Virus record (IMG/VR): IMGVR_UViG_3300034108_000410
Span: 1 to 45,161 of that record
Length of the DNA: 45,161 bases
Origin: a virus
Strand: one strand, 5' to 3'
Below the pieces are notes generated by a model. The model had not been told where the DNA came from, did not search any database, and was given only the letters and a program-made list of their open reading frames with translations. Positions 12,772-22,185 of the stretch are shown piece by piece; position 1 is the first letter of the stretch, and each line of letters begins with the position of its first letter. Both the position numbers and the translations under genes were made by a program.

Positions 12772-14502
12772 CTACCTTCTATGCTTCACAGGCCTCCCAC
12801 GGCCTCTGGAGGCAGACACACCACCCTTGGTCTTAGCGACAAAGGGATTGGCACCGAAGATGTGGGTGATCCTCCGTGCTTCTATCTCCGCCTCGATCTT
12901 CTTGATCCTGTCTTCCTCTGCCTTCTTGGCATCAGCGTTCAGGTACTCAGTCCAGTAGGAGACTGCCATTGCAAGGACGTCGATCTTGTCGTCATGCTTG
13001 ATGGCACCCCGGACGGGGGACATATGTGTGAGCTGGTACAGACCTCGGTGCACCTGAGGGTCCTTGAGGTCCTCCTCTATGACCTTGCGGTCCATCACCA
13101 GTCTGTGTTGGCGGAGGACGGGCTGTAGAGTACGGACTATCCGCTCCTCCTTCATCCCGGACACGCGGTGACCTTCGATGTTGCAGTTGCGTACGCGGGC
13201 TACGTGAGGCTCTAGTAGCTTACCAAACATACCGTCACCGAAGTTGTCCTCGGGTACGATTAGGTTGACCTCATGTTCCTTACTGATCTCCGCTAAGGCA
13301 CGTAGGGTCCCGTCTCCGTAACCATCTTGGTACCCACCCCACGCCAACAGGAAGACGTAACCATTTAGGAACTTCGTCACTGCGTATGTGGTGCGATCTC
13401 GTCCACGACCTGAGGGGTCGATGTGAAGGACAGCGCCTTGGTAGGGAATGAAGTCCTGAGACATGAATACCGGACGGTGGAAGCGGTCTCCATCGAACCC
13501 CACGTTGGGGAGGTCCTTGATGACCTGATCTGGTCCTGAACCCCACACCAGTCGACCTGGTGCTACCTTGCGGTCTACGTCGGTGACGATGAGGTCTCTG
13601 GTCTTCAGTGGGTAGCGTTCAGCATCTGACAGGGTAGTGTCGAGCTGGAACTGGAGCAGGAAGCCTGCCTCACGATACTCCTGCTCACGCTCCATGAGAT
13701 CGAGGTCGTTAAACCGTGCAGGGTCCGTAGGTGCACCGCCGAGCGTTGAGGAGACCGGCTTGGTGAGCGTAGGATCAGCCTCAATGTCTGCAAGGAGCAT
13801 AGGTGCAAGGAAGGCACCATAGTTCCCCAGCTTCTCACTTGTGGGATACCGGCAGGGCCAGACACGGACATCGTAGCCTTTGTCAGGTAGCTGGCGGTAG
13901 ATCGATTGTTCAGACTGAGGTGTACCGAGGTAGACGATCTCACCACCGGGCTTGGTGATGGCCGCATACTCCTTGGTCTTCTCGTTGAGCTTCTCCCGCA
14001 TTGTCTCGGTCTCGGAGTTCTTCGGGACCTCGACGTCGTCGGAGATCGTCAGGTCGGCACGGGAACCCGTGAGCTGACCGACAATCGACATGGCTTTGAC
14101 CGACGGGGACTTGTCAGGCTTGGCAGCACCGACATCGAAAGCGAGTGTCGAGTTGCGTTGGCCGGGTTTGGGGCGAAGCTCTGTCCATAGCTCATCGCCC
14201 GCTTCGGCTTCGATGATCTGTTTGATGAACCCGCTGATCTCCACAGCGAGCTGTTCGTTGGCTGATACGATAGCGACCTTGAGGTCTGGGTTCTTCCAGA
14301 GCCTCCAGACCACATACGTAGCCGTGATGAACGTCTTACCGACCCCACGGAACGCCTGAATAAAGCGTCGTCGGGGGCCGGTAGAGAGGTAGACTGCAAC
14401 GTCCTTCTGTACACGGGTCGGCTCGGGGAGAGCCAACACGTACTTCCAGACGTACCAAAGGAACTTGATGAAGCTCCCTTGGAGTTGTTCTTTGGCTGTC
14501 AA
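12772..14502 (-). CDS. Terminase large subunit (T7 gp19-like)
   Basis: A 576-aa DNA-packaging motor and nuclease (T7 gp19 is 586 aa). The ATPase Walker A is FRGVGKT at 51-57, Walker B LTISDD at 151-156, and a coupling-like YLGTPQSE follows around 191-198. The RNase H-like nuclease half has HIDPSGRGRDRT with a catalytic Asp near 362. The start is a TTG with AGGAG five bases upstream; no ATG fits. It is the last gene before the gene-free end region, the same place as in T7. Three fibre-like genes separate it from the small subunit, which is unusual. Confidence 0.96.
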   Translation of the reverse strand: MTAKEQLQGSFIKFLWYVWKYVLALPEPTRVQKDVAVYLSTGPRRRFIQAFRGVGKTFITATYVVWRLWKNPDLKVAIVSANEQLAVEISGFIKQIIEAEAGDELWTELRPKPGQRNSTLAFDVGAAKPDKSPSVKAMSIVGQLTGSRADLTISDDVEVPKNSETETMREKLNEKTKEYAAITKPGGEIVYLGTPQSEQSIYRQLPDKGYDVRVWPCRYPTSEKLGNYGAFLAPMLLADIEADPTLTKPVSSTLGGAPTDPARFNDLDLMEREQEYREAGFLLQFQLDTTLSDAERYPLKTRDLIVTDVDRKVAPGRLVWGSGPDQVIKDLPNVGFDGDRFHRPVFMSQDFIPYQGAVLHIDPSGRGRDRTTYAVTKFLNGYVFLLAWGGYQDGYGDGTLRALAEISKEHEVNLIVPEDNFGDGMFGKLLEPHVARVRNCNIEGHRVSGMKEERIVRTLQPVLRQHRLVMDRKVIEEDLKDPQVHRGLYQLTHMSPVRGAIKHDDKIDVLAMAVSYWTEYLNADAKKAEEDRIKKIEAEIEARRITHIFGANPFVAKTKGGVSASRGRGRPVKHRR

Positions 14503-14510
14503 GGATGCTC

Positions 14511-15248
14511 CTATGCAGATACGCGGAGGCGTACGTGAGGTGCCGTTGCGGATGTCAGTGTGGTTGCCGGGGCAGTTGCCGGGAGTGACGCAAAGGTGAA
14601 CGTGGCGCGACGTAGGGTGTACATAGCGTTGGCCGTTGCGTTACCCTCAAGAGGCAACAGAGCACCGACAGCGAGGCCGCGATACGTCTGGTTGTTTGAG
14701 GACGCCACAGCGATCCAGTAGAGCGTACCGGCGCTCAGGACGGTGGACGAAATGGTCGCTGTCTTATTGCCCGTTGATGTACAGTCGATGGTCGCGCCAC
14801 CCTGCACAACAAGTGTTGTAGGCAGGCCATCAGTACCTGAGGCATAGATTCCAAGACGACCTGAGGCACCACTGCCAGCCGATGTGGAGACTTCGAGTTC
14901 CAACTGGTTGACCGTGATCGTCCGAGCTGGAATGAAAGGCATGAAGTCCAGACGGTTGGATGCGGCAGCGATGGTCGTCAGTGCCAGACCGTTCACGGCT
15001 AGGTGAGCGTAGCTGTTGATAGGAACCGGAACACGAACCTGACAACCGGCGTTGTTGCCGGGAGGTCCTGCGGGTCCCTGAGGCCCCGCTAAGGGTGCCT
15101 GCCAGCCAACTGCGAAGTTACCCGCCCCTGTCTTCGCTAGGACTTCATTCACTGCGCCGCCCGTAGGAATCAGCCGGGGCATCATCAGGTTGATCTTGTC
15201 CCGGATGGCCCCTGCAAGCAGCGTCAGGCGCTGCTCTAGGGTAGCCAT
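14511..15248 (-). CDS. Collagen-like / beta-rich appendage protein
   Basis: A 245-aa protein. The N-terminus, MATLEQRLTLLAGAIRDKIN, is a short coiled coil almost identical in pattern to the neighbouring 173-aa protein's start. A short collagen-like run (GPQGPAGPPG, about residues 55-65) follows, then a serine/threonine-rich beta domain of about 170 residues without a recognised family. The pattern is that of a trimeric fibre: coiled coil, triple helix, globular tip. It lies between the two terminase genes, so it is an accessory virion or host-range gene by inference. Confidence 0.65.
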   Translation of the reverse strand: MATLEQRLTLLAGAIRDKINLMMPRLIPTGGAVNEVLAKTGAGNFAVGWQAPLAGPQGPAGPPGNNAGCQVRVPVPINSYAHLAVNGLALTTIAAASNRLDFMPFIPARTITVNQLELEVSTSAGSGASGRLGIYASGTDGLPTTLVVQGGATIDCTSTGNKTATISSTVLSAGTLYWIAVASSNNQTYRGLAVGALLPLEGNATANAMYTLRRATFTFASLPATAPATTLTSATAPHVRLRVSA

Positions 15249-15251
15249 GAC

Positions 15252-15773
15252 TTACACCAGACCAGTGTTGAAGGTAGCCACCAGATCAGCGTCGGGGTTA
15301 CCGATCTCCACAGAGCCGTAAGCATCGATGTTGGTACGAGCGTTCTGCTTCTGGGTAAGCGTCAGGCCCTGCGTGTTGTTATCGACACGTACGCGGTTAC
15401 CGAGGGCTGTCGTTACAGTAGAACCAAAGTTCGCATCATCGCCAAGTGCTGCGGCAAGCTCATCAAGCGTATTGAGAGCAGCCGGTGCGCCCGTGGTGAG
15501 TACGTTAATAGCGGCGGTAATCTCCGAGCTGATCTTCGTGATCGACCACGTCTGCGTTGTCGACGACGACAGCGAGTCGTTGATACCGGCACCGCCGCTG
15601 ACCGCGTTGATCTCTGATTGCAGCTCGTTGAGGGCAGCAACAAGGCTGGTCTTTGCAGTGGTAGTAAGCGCCGACAGGTCTGCGGTGTTACCGTTGACGA
15701 GGTTGCGGAGCGATTTACATTCTGTAGCGACACGGGTCGCGAGGTTATTCAATCGGGTTTCGAGGGTTGCCAT
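15252..15773 (-). CDS. Fibre-like structural protein, 173 aa
   Basis: Begins MATLETRLNNLATRVATECK, a heptad-patterned helix. It then has the phage tail-fibre phrase ALNTLDELAAALGDDANFGSTV and LTQKQNARTNIDAYGS, common in repetitive fibre shafts. AGGAGCCTGT precedes the ATG. It shares its N-terminal pattern with the 245-aa protein downstream, suggesting duplicated attachment helices. Function is probably an appendage or tail-tip part; exact role unknown. Confidence 0.65.
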   Translation of the reverse strand: MATLETRLNNLATRVATECKSLRNLVNGNTADLSALTTTAKTSLVAALNELQSEINAVSGGAGINDSLSSSTTQTWSITKISSEITAAINVLTTGAPAALNTLDELAAALGDDANFGSTVTTALGNRVRVDNNTQGLTLTQKQNARTNIDAYGSVEIGNPDADLVATFNTGLV

Positions 15774-15781
15774 ACAGGCTC

Positions 15782-15979
15782 CTAAATTAGTGCGTTGTCA
15801 AAGGCGACTGTTAGGTCGCCGGGATCGATGATGGGTCCCGGAGGACCCTGCGGGCCAGCACCACCGGGAACCCCCGGCGGACCTCTAAGCCCCTGCGGTC
15901 CCTCAGGACCCGGCGGGCCAGCAGCTTCGCCCACCTCAGCATCGACCAGATTGGCGATGTAGGTGCGGAGCGTCGTCAC
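15782..15979 (-). CDS. Collagen-like small protein, 65 aa
   Basis: Short N-terminal helix followed by about ten G-X-Y triplets (GPPGPEGPQGLRGPPG onward, residues 21-49), then PGDLTVAFDNALI. The GTG start overlaps the terminase small subunit stop as GTGA. The C-terminal VAFDNAL resembles the VATFNTGLV end of the next gene's product. Probably a trimeric virion filament segment. Confidence 0.65.
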   Translation of the reverse strand: MTTLRTYIANLVDAEVGEAAGPPGPEGPQGLRGPPGVPGGAGPQGPPGPIIDPGDLTVAFDNALI

Positions 15980-16245
15980 TGGAGTACCCGACCAGCCGCT
16001 TCGTTGAGGTCTACGTCAAGACCTGCCAATTCATTGGCGAGGTTGTTGAGGGGCTTGTTGGTTGCTGGCGCTGTAATGTTGTTGTCCTTAAGCATTTTCA
16101 GTGCCTTATCGATCAACTGTGGGTTCACGGGGAGGGGATTTCCATCCTCATCCTTGGCCGACACAGCCGTCTTAATCTCATCCAGAAGGGTCTTTGCAGT
16201 GAGCTGGTGGAGCATATCCATCAGCTCTTCAGTTGCTCTGCTCAC
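15976..16245 (-). CDS. Terminase small subunit (T7 gp18-like)
   Basis: An 89-aa helical protein, the same length as T7 gp18, with the order helix, linker (PVNPQLIDKALKMLKDNNI), and acidic C-terminus. It lies directly after the 75-aa membrane protein that occupies the T7 gp17.5 position. The start is a GTG overlapping the previous stop (GTGA). It recognises concatemer DNA and hands it to the large subunit in T7. The call rests on size, pattern and position. Confidence 0.75.
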   Translation of the reverse strand: MSRATEELMDMLHQLTAKTLLDEIKTAVSAKDEDGNPLPVNPQLIDKALKMLKDNNITAPATNKPLNNLANELAGLDVDLNEAAGRVLQ

Positions 16246-16469
16246 TTCGCTACCTCCAGCTTACCTTCGATGCGCTCCAGTCGACCGCTGATGGCAGCCT
16301 GACTGTCAATGATCTTGTCGAGCTTAGGCTCGAGACTTTGGACACGCTCGATCTCAGCGTCCTGTCGTGCGTTTGTTGCTACTCCGGTGACCGTCGCGGT
16401 GCCCATGCCAAGTATGGCGGCTCCTGCAACGACCTCGAAGATATGGTCCCTAAGTGATTGCCATGTCAT
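16242..16469 (-). CDS. Holin-like membrane protein, T7 gp17.5 position
   Basis: A 75-aa protein with one membrane helix (FEVVAGAAILGMGTATVTGV, about residues 11-30) and a C-terminal coiled coil (DKIIDSQAAISGRLERIEGK). Position between the fibre genes and the small terminase equals T7 gp17.5, a class II holin. A hairpin-forming GGGGG/CCCCC palindrome at 16483-16496 lies just upstream. The ATG has little room for a ribosome site after AAAAGG. Holin function is a positional inference; another candidate lies at 41739-41984. Confidence 0.55.
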   Translation of the reverse strand: MTWQSLRDHIFEVVAGAAILGMGTATVTGVATNARQDAEIERVQSLEPKLDKIIDSQAAISGRLERIEGKLEVAK

Positions 16470-16501
16470 CCTTTTGTGCTTTCGGGGGAACCCCCGGCGA
16501 G

Positions 16502-16924
16502 TTAATCGCCGAGGGCTGTTAGGTTGATATTGAAGGTGGACGATTGTCCATTTGAGGTCGCCGTGAGGTTCACAGTGCGTACGCGGGTGACGTACACTCC
16601 GTTCTCGAAATCCACGGGAGGCTCGGCTGGTAGGTAGAAGGTGACCGAAGTCCCCGAGGTTCCCGATGACCGACTAGCGGTGACGTTCGGGGGCAGGGAG
16701 AATGTCCATGTGACTGCCTCGGATGCCGACACGGTGTACTCAACGGTGTAGTTACCGGATGCGCTGTAGTTGCCGGGAGGAGGTGTGTAGGTGAGTACGG
16801 CAGCGCCGAGCTTCCATACACCGCCTTGACGGACCCACAGCTCCCCACGTTTCCATGAGGAGCTGTGCTTGATCCATACTTCGCCGTCCTTGTGTACCCC
16901 GCCGTGTTTAACGGAGAGAGGCAT
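16502..16924 (-). CDS. Fibre-associated beta protein, 140 aa
   Basis: The start overlaps the stop of the 1694-aa fibre gene (TAATG). The N-terminus repeats a VKHGGV / VWIKHSS / LWVRQGGVWK motif three times, a pattern I associate with proteins encoded beside phage fibres. The remainder (from about residue 45) looks like an Ig-like beta sandwich rich in Ser/Thr. Probably a fibre tip, adhesin or assembly partner of the upstream fibre. Confidence 0.6.
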   Translation of the reverse strand: MPLSVKHGGVHKDGEVWIKHSSSWKRGELWVRQGGVWKLGAAVLTYTPPPGNYSASGNYTVEYTVSASEAVTWTFSLPPNVTASRSSGTSGTSVTFYLPAEPPVDFENGVYVTRVRTVNLTATSNGQSSTFNINLTALGD

Positions 16925-19900
16925 TAGGACGCCACCTTGATCCAGATGTCACCGTCAGAGCCACCCGAGGGTGAAGCTGTGGAGACGGTGATGACACCAG
17001 AACCTAGTGAGCTACTGCCGTGGTGCAGCACTGCACCTTGGTTGTATCGCATAGGCGCTCCGTCAAAGTGGACCGCCTGCCCAAAGTAGAATGCGGGCCG
17101 GTCGGTGTTGAAGTGACACCACCCAGAGTTCAACGGACCAAGCTCGAGATGACCAGAGGTCGTGCTGATGCGGGTGTTTAGACCGCCATTGCTACTAATC
17201 AGGGTCCGCTCGCCTGCGACCAGAACATCACCGATGCTGTTGTTGACGCGCATACGGGAGGAACCCTCACCGTAGCCGACCCATCCACGTTCAGCGCCTA
17301 GGTTGTTCCGGTAGCTGACGTAGGCACCCATGGCGGAGTCGCCCCCGCCAGAGTTGATACGGAGGTTACCACCTACTACATCAACATTACTCAGGAACGA
17401 TGCCGTTGAGTCGAACCTAGCGGCGTTCTCAGCGACGATGATCGAACCACCTAAGCGGAGTGGGCCATAGGTCGACGCATTCCGGTTATAGGAGTAGACG
17501 TAGCCGTTACCGCTGGTAGCACCTATCTCGACGCCCAGCCCCGTGGCAGAACCGCCGTTGCTGTTCCACCAACCAGTCGCTCTGATTTGATAAGAGCTGT
17601 TGGTCTGGCCGTACAGCCACGAAGTCCCGTTGGCCGTGAGACCGCCAAGGATGTTCATGTCCCCGGCCATTGTCAGCGATAATAGGTTGGACGGAGCCGA
17701 CCAGCCGCCGATGCGGAACACATTGTTGCTGTCGAGGCCCATGTTGATGGCGTAGAGGCCGGGCCTATGGAATGCCATCCAAGCGCCACTGGAGGTGTTA
17801 CCTGCGTATGCTTGGAGCGATGGTCCGCTATCAGACTGCGGGTTCCCGTAGCTGTAGAACTGATTGACCCCGACGTGGTTGTTCACATTCGACGAGGCGT
17901 TGAACGTGGTACCGCCTAGCTCAACCTTAGAGTTGAACTTGAAACCCCAGCCAGCTTCCGCTTGGTAGACAATGTTCGATCCCCCGTCGGACCATCCCAT
18001 GTAGCCCAATCTGGTGCCATTGGGGTGATACCAAGAGAGATAGCCGGGGTTCCCTGTGGTACCCGCGTTCATTATCGTGAAGCCGATGCCAGAGGTATTA
18101 CCAGCACGGACGTTGCCTACGCTTGAGATATCGCTGGCCGTGAAAGCGCCGCCTGATGACAGGGACGCAAGGCCGTTACCCTCACCCGTGCGGAAGTTGA
18201 GGTCACCATCGAAGTCGACGTAACCGCTTCCACCGTTGTGGTGCAGACGCAAACCAGCGCCAGCGCCTGAGGGGTTCTCGCGTATGAACAGGTTACCGCT
18301 TAGGGCGTAGAAGTCCTTATATGCAAACAACGCCCCGGTTTCGAGGGTTAGGAGTTGGTTTGCCGAGGCATCTCGGAAATAATGACCACTGGCGTCGTAG
18401 AAGTTGGATGCAGCGCCATTGAAGCCCACACGAAGGCCACTACCTCCTGCGCCAAGAACGCGGAAAGAGCTGTCCGACGTGTTGCCCGTCCCGATGCCCA
18501 CAACGCCATTCCCGATGAACATCCGGGTGTTCTCACCCTGCGTCTGGAACATCAGGTCCCCGCTGTTGTGCAGGATGTTGGCCGACCAGTTCGTGTCTGC
18601 GAACTGAAGTCGAGACCCTAGACCACCGTCGTTGAACAGGTTCAGCAACAGTGAGTAGGGGCGTTGGATATTAGCGGCACCGCCAGGTGCAGTCTGGATC
18701 GACCGATGGAGACTGATGGTCACCTTCTTGGATGACGAAGGCTCCGCCGAGTTTGTGATCGCGGTAACCCGGTTACGAGTAATCGTTCCGTTCGTCGCCT
18801 GCATCGAGCTGACGACATTGACACGGAAGCTATTCCAGTAGGAGATGCGCGGCCACCAGAAGCATAACACACCGTTGCGTTCGAACACCTTTATGCTGTC
18901 AGAGAACTGACCACCGTAGGAGATACCCGAGGCAGAGATGATGGTGTTGCTGTATAGGTAGCCCTGAGCGATCACCTTGTATGGTGGCTTGGAAGCGTCG
19001 TAGCTTTTACCGGTGATCTCGATCTCAAAGCTATCGCCGTCTTGGACGTTAGCCGTGATGTCTGTCTCAACGAGGGTCCCGTCGACGAAGTCCGAGGTTG
19101 ACTGGAAGTCATTGGTCCACGAACTGCGGTAGACAGGTGACCCACCGTCTATCGTTAGACCACCGGTCGCACCGATGTTCCCGTTGGCATACACACTGCC
19201 GCCTGCGTTCAAGCCAGCGTTGGCAAGGTAGTAGGACGACCCATCATAGTAGAGCCAGCGACCGCCGCCGCTTTGGTTGCCGAAGTATATCACGCCAGTC
19301 GTGTCACCACGTGAGGCGTATATATCCACAGCCGCTAGGTTACCCGTGAGGGTTCCCCCGGTTAGCGGAAGGTAGGCGTGGGTGTGGCCCACGTTGGCCT
19401 TAGTGGTCGGGTCGAAGTTCCCAGCGTTCCAGATGGAGTAGTAGCTGTTCCCAACTTGTACGTAGGCTTGGTTGACGTCACCGACCCCGAGGATCGTCTG
19501 ACCGGCAGCTCCACCTCGGATGAACTTTGTGGAGTCCCCTAGGTTGATTGTTGAGGCCGTGAGGGTACCACTCAGGGTACCGCCACCAAGGGGTAGGTAA
19601 TCGTGGGTGTGACTTGCGTTGGCCTTAGCGTCTGGGTTGAAGTTACCGCTGTGCCAGATTGTGTTGTTGTTACTCTTGAGAACATTGTTCTCGTCGTAGC
19701 CAAAGAGGTTGGCGTACTTGTTGACCACATGGAATGTGATCGCCGAGAAACCATTCTCATTCATGTTCAAGACTTCAGCGGGCTGCTCCCAAGGGGCTGC
19801 CGCCCGGCTGGCCCATGTTGCACCCGAGCTGTATCTGACCAACAGGTCACCAGACTCGAGCGTCCCTCCGACAATGCCACCAGACAGCGGTAGGTAGTCG

Positions 19901-22008
19901 TGGGAGTGGACTGCGGGGGCGTAGCTCCCTGCGGCCTGCTTGCCGTCTAGGGCAGACTGTAGTCCAGTAACTTCGCCAATCGAGTGGGTGTGCCCTACGT
20001 TGGCTTTGGTACTCGGGTCGAAGTTAGAGCTGTGCCACAGAGATATCCAGCTTCCGTTCACACCGCCCTGCTTGCGGCGCACCTTGATGGCGTCCGAGAA
20101 GAAGTCGAATGCCATGGTTGCGCTGTAGTAGTTCTCAGCCGAGCCGTGGCTCATGCGGAGTGAATACCACCAGCTTGCGTCTGGGTTAATATCGGAGCGG
20201 TTCTGCGCCTGCCAGTACTGGAGGGCGCTGATGTAATCTGAAGTGTCTGAGCCTATGGAACCATGACCATGCCCATTAAGGGACACGTCCACGCCGTTAA
20301 CCTGTACGCCTGTGGTGAACAACCTAGCAAAGTTGTTGTCTTGGAACAGGGTAGCGTATTGGCTGTGAGTATGGCTTGAGGCTGCCTTACCGTCGAGCGC
20401 GGTCTGTAAACCTGAGATGTCCGAGATGACATGGCCGTGGCCTACGTCTGACTTCGAACTCGGTGAGAAGTTCCCGCCATGCCAAACGGTGTTGTTGTTC
20501 CACACCATCCCACTTGTGGTAATGCACAGAGCGTTGCTCTGGGTATACCCACTATCAGCCGTGCCGACGCCGATGCGTACTTCGGCTGCTTGGTTGTTAA
20601 GGCCATACACAGCAAAGAAGCCCGCGTGGCTGTCTAGTTGCCCACCCTTAATCGAGAAGTGCCTAGCCCAGCCACCGATCCCAGCCCCAGTGACCCCGTC
20701 CATTGCCCACGCTGCCGCGCCATACGTTTGAACACCGAAGCTGGTCTCACCGGTTCTCCGGGTGACTTTGCTGGTCAGCTCGGTAGCGAGGCCGGTGACA
20801 TCACCGATAGCATGGGTGTGAGCCGAGGGCGTGAAGGTGGAGGGCTTGCCTGATAGGTTTGCCCAAGTGAAGTTCGTGGTGGTTACATACGATCCAGCGG
20901 CTTGCTTACCATCCAGCGCAGTCTGTAGACCGGAGATGTCAGCAATGACGTGGCCGTGGCCGACGAGGCTGTAGTTACCCGCAGCCTGCTTCCCATCAAG
21001 GGCCGTCTGTAGGCCGGTCACATCAGAGATGATATGAGTGTGAGCCGACGGTGTAAACGTGGAGGGCTTGCCTGAAAGGTTGGTCCACGTGAAGTTCGTC
21101 GTGGTTACGTAGGAGCCAGCGGCTTGCTTTCCATCGAGCGCAGTCTGTAGGCCAGTCACGTCGGCAATCACATGGGTGTGGCCTGTCAGAGCGTAGCTGC
21201 CTGCCGCCTGCTTTCCATCCAACGCTGTCTGTAACCCAGTGATGTCAGAGATTACGTGGCCGTGCCCAGTGAGCGCGTAGCTCCCAGCCGCTTGTTTACT
21301 ATCGAGAGCCGTCTGCAATCCGGTAACGTCGGAGATGACATGGCTGTGGGCAGAAGGCGTAAACGTGGTCGGCTTGTTGGCAAGCGAGGACCAGTTGAAG
21401 TTTGTCTGGAGAAGGAAGCGGCCGTCAGCCGCAATCTTCGTGTAGAAATCGTTTGGGTTGAAGGTCTGTGCCAGAGCCGCTGCCGCTTCTGCGGCATCCT
21501 TAGCTGCAATGGCTTCGTCCTTGAAAGAGATCGTCTCGTTGACGAGAGCCTCGACCAGTGCGGCGTTATCAGCGACCTCAAGACCCTTAAGGTTCACCTG
21601 AGCTGCTGTAGCGTTCACCGCAGGAACCATCGCCGCGATCTCGTCGCGGTATAGCTTGGCTAGGTCCTTATGATCCTGAGCTGCAAGCCGGTGGTTGTTG
21701 GCGAGGGATTTATCTATCGACGCCGCGTTCGCTGCTGCCTCCGCTGTGTCCTTGTAGGAGAGCGCAAGGTTCTTTGCGGACACTGCGGTTGCTGCCGGTC
21801 CATTGAGGAGGTCGGCGAGTTTCGCTGGGCTGTCGATGAGGGACGCATCCCCCGATCCGTTGGACAGGGGATAGCGGCCATCGTTGTTGGGGCCACCAGT
21901 TGCCGACCCGGAGACCCACGCATATTGCTGGGCTTCCCGAGCGTTCCACTTAGCGAGAGCGTCGTTGATGAGCTGCGCGAGTTGCGCGTTGGTCACCGGG
22001 TTGGTCAT
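16924..22008 (-). CDS. Very large HxH-repeat tail fibre
   Basis: A 1694-aa fibre. The N-terminal region has GGPNNDGRYPL (about 38-48) and SPAKLADLLNG, as in known tail-collar or fibre N-domains, then an alanine-rich coiled coil (about 70-190). Residues about 215-905 contain 13 HxH motifs (GHTH, GHGH, SHTH and similar), most within a repeated DVTGLQTALDGKQAAGSY unit; in T4 gp37 such histidines line the fibre axis and bind iron. The C-terminal 700 residues are glycine/asparagine-rich beta structure, probably receptor-binding. I see no S74 chaperone motif. It lacks the T7 fibre N-domain, so it may attach through the 1186-aa fibre encoded upstream. Confidence 0.88.
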   Translation of the reverse strand: MTNPVTNAQLAQLINDALAKWNAREAQQYAWVSGSATGGPNNDGRYPLSNGSGDASLIDSPAKLADLLNGPAATAVSAKNLALSYKDTAEAAANAASIDKSLANNHRLAAQDHKDLAKLYRDEIAAMVPAVNATAAQVNLKGLEVADNAALVEALVNETISFKDEAIAAKDAAEAAAALAQTFNPNDFYTKIAADGRFLLQTNFNWSSLANKPTTFTPSAHSHVISDVTGLQTALDSKQAAGSYALTGHGHVISDITGLQTALDGKQAAGSYALTGHTHVIADVTGLQTALDGKQAAGSYVTTTNFTWTNLSGKPSTFTPSAHTHIISDVTGLQTALDGKQAAGNYSLVGHGHVIADISGLQTALDGKQAAGSYVTTTNFTWANLSGKPSTFTPSAHTHAIGDVTGLATELTSKVTRRTGETSFGVQTYGAAAWAMDGVTGAGIGGWARHFSIKGGQLDSHAGFFAVYGLNNQAAEVRIGVGTADSGYTQSNALCITTSGMVWNNNTVWHGGNFSPSSKSDVGHGHVISDISGLQTALDGKAASSHTHSQYATLFQDNNFARLFTTGVQVNGVDVSLNGHGHGSIGSDTSDYISALQYWQAQNRSDINPDASWWYSLRMSHGSAENYYSATMAFDFFSDAIKVRRKQGGVNGSWISLWHSSNFDPSTKANVGHTHSIGEVTGLQSALDGKQAAGSYAPAVHSHDYLPLSGGIVGGTLESGDLLVRYSSGATWASRAAAPWEQPAEVLNMNENGFSAITFHVVNKYANLFGYDENNVLKSNNNTIWHSGNFNPDAKANASHTHDYLPLGGGTLSGTLTASTINLGDSTKFIRGGAAGQTILGVGDVNQAYVQVGNSYYSIWNAGNFDPTTKANVGHTHAYLPLTGGTLTGNLAAVDIYASRGDTTGVIYFGNQSGGGRWLYYDGSSYYLANAGLNAGGSVYANGNIGATGGLTIDGGSPVYRSSWTNDFQSTSDFVDGTLVETDITANVQDGDSFEIEITGKSYDASKPPYKVIAQGYLYSNTIISASGISYGGQFSDSIKVFERNGVLCFWWPRISYWNSFRVNVVSSMQATNGTITRNRVTAITNSAEPSSSKKVTISLHRSIQTAPGGAANIQRPYSLLLNLFNDGGLGSRLQFADTNWSANILHNSGDLMFQTQGENTRMFIGNGVVGIGTGNTSDSSFRVLGAGGSGLRVGFNGAASNFYDASGHYFRDASANQLLTLETGALFAYKDFYALSGNLFIRENPSGAGAGLRLHHNGGSGYVDFDGDLNFRTGEGNGLASLSSGGAFTASDISSVGNVRAGNTSGIGFTIMNAGTTGNPGYLSWYHPNGTRLGYMGWSDGGSNIVYQAEAGWGFKFNSKVELGGTTFNASSNVNNHVGVNQFYSYGNPQSDSGPSLQAYAGNTSSGAWMAFHRPGLYAINMGLDSNNVFRIGGWSAPSNLLSLTMAGDMNILGGLTANGTSWLYGQTNSSYQIRATGWWNSNGGSATGLGVEIGATSGNGYVYSYNRNASTYGPLRLGGSIIVAENAARFDSTASFLSNVDVVGGNLRINSGGGDSAMGAYVSYRNNLGAERGWVGYGEGSSRMRVNNSIGDVLVAGERTLISSNGGLNTRISTTSGHLELGPLNSGWCHFNTDRPAFYFGQAVHFDGAPMRYNQGAVLHHGSSSLGSGVITVSTASPSGGSDGDIWIKVAS
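19370..21370 (-). repeat. HxH / GLQTALDGKQAAGSY coding repeats
   Basis: Within the 1694-aa fibre gene, seven to eight copies of the GLQTALDGKQ unit with adjoining HxH motifs. The units are much alike at the protein level but have diverged in DNA, so recent slippage is not obvious. Confidence 0.8.
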
Positions 22009-22017
22009 ACTGGTTCC

Positions 22018-22185
22018 TTATTCGGGCTGTGCTGGACCTTCGGGGTCCTTGGGAGCGGACTGCTCGGTGAACTGGATGATGGCAGCAAACTGACCGAGGG
22101 CCGTCTCGATGCTCTTCAGCTCATCCTGAAGGAGGGCCTTACGGGCGAGGAGGTTCACCTGCTGCTGTTTCACTTGTTCAATCAT
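22018..22185 (-). CDS. Small coiled-coil protein between fibre genes
   Basis: A 55-aa protein, MIEQVKQQQVNLLARKALLQ onward, almost wholly a heptad-patterned helix with an acidic/proline tail. AAGGA precedes the ATG, and the start overlaps the previous stop by eight bases. Size, coiled coil and position suggest a fibre assembly chaperone or trimerisation partner; that is inference. Confidence 0.6.
   Translation of the reverse strand: MIEQVKQQQVNLLARKALLQDELKSIETALGQFAAIIQFTEQSAPKDPEGPAQPE

Noticed and set aside
12697-13128. Plus-strand frame downstream of the inverted promoter
   Set aside because: It is antisense to the conserved end of the large terminase, starts inside the stem-loop and has no ribosome site; its openness is a codon-bias shadow.
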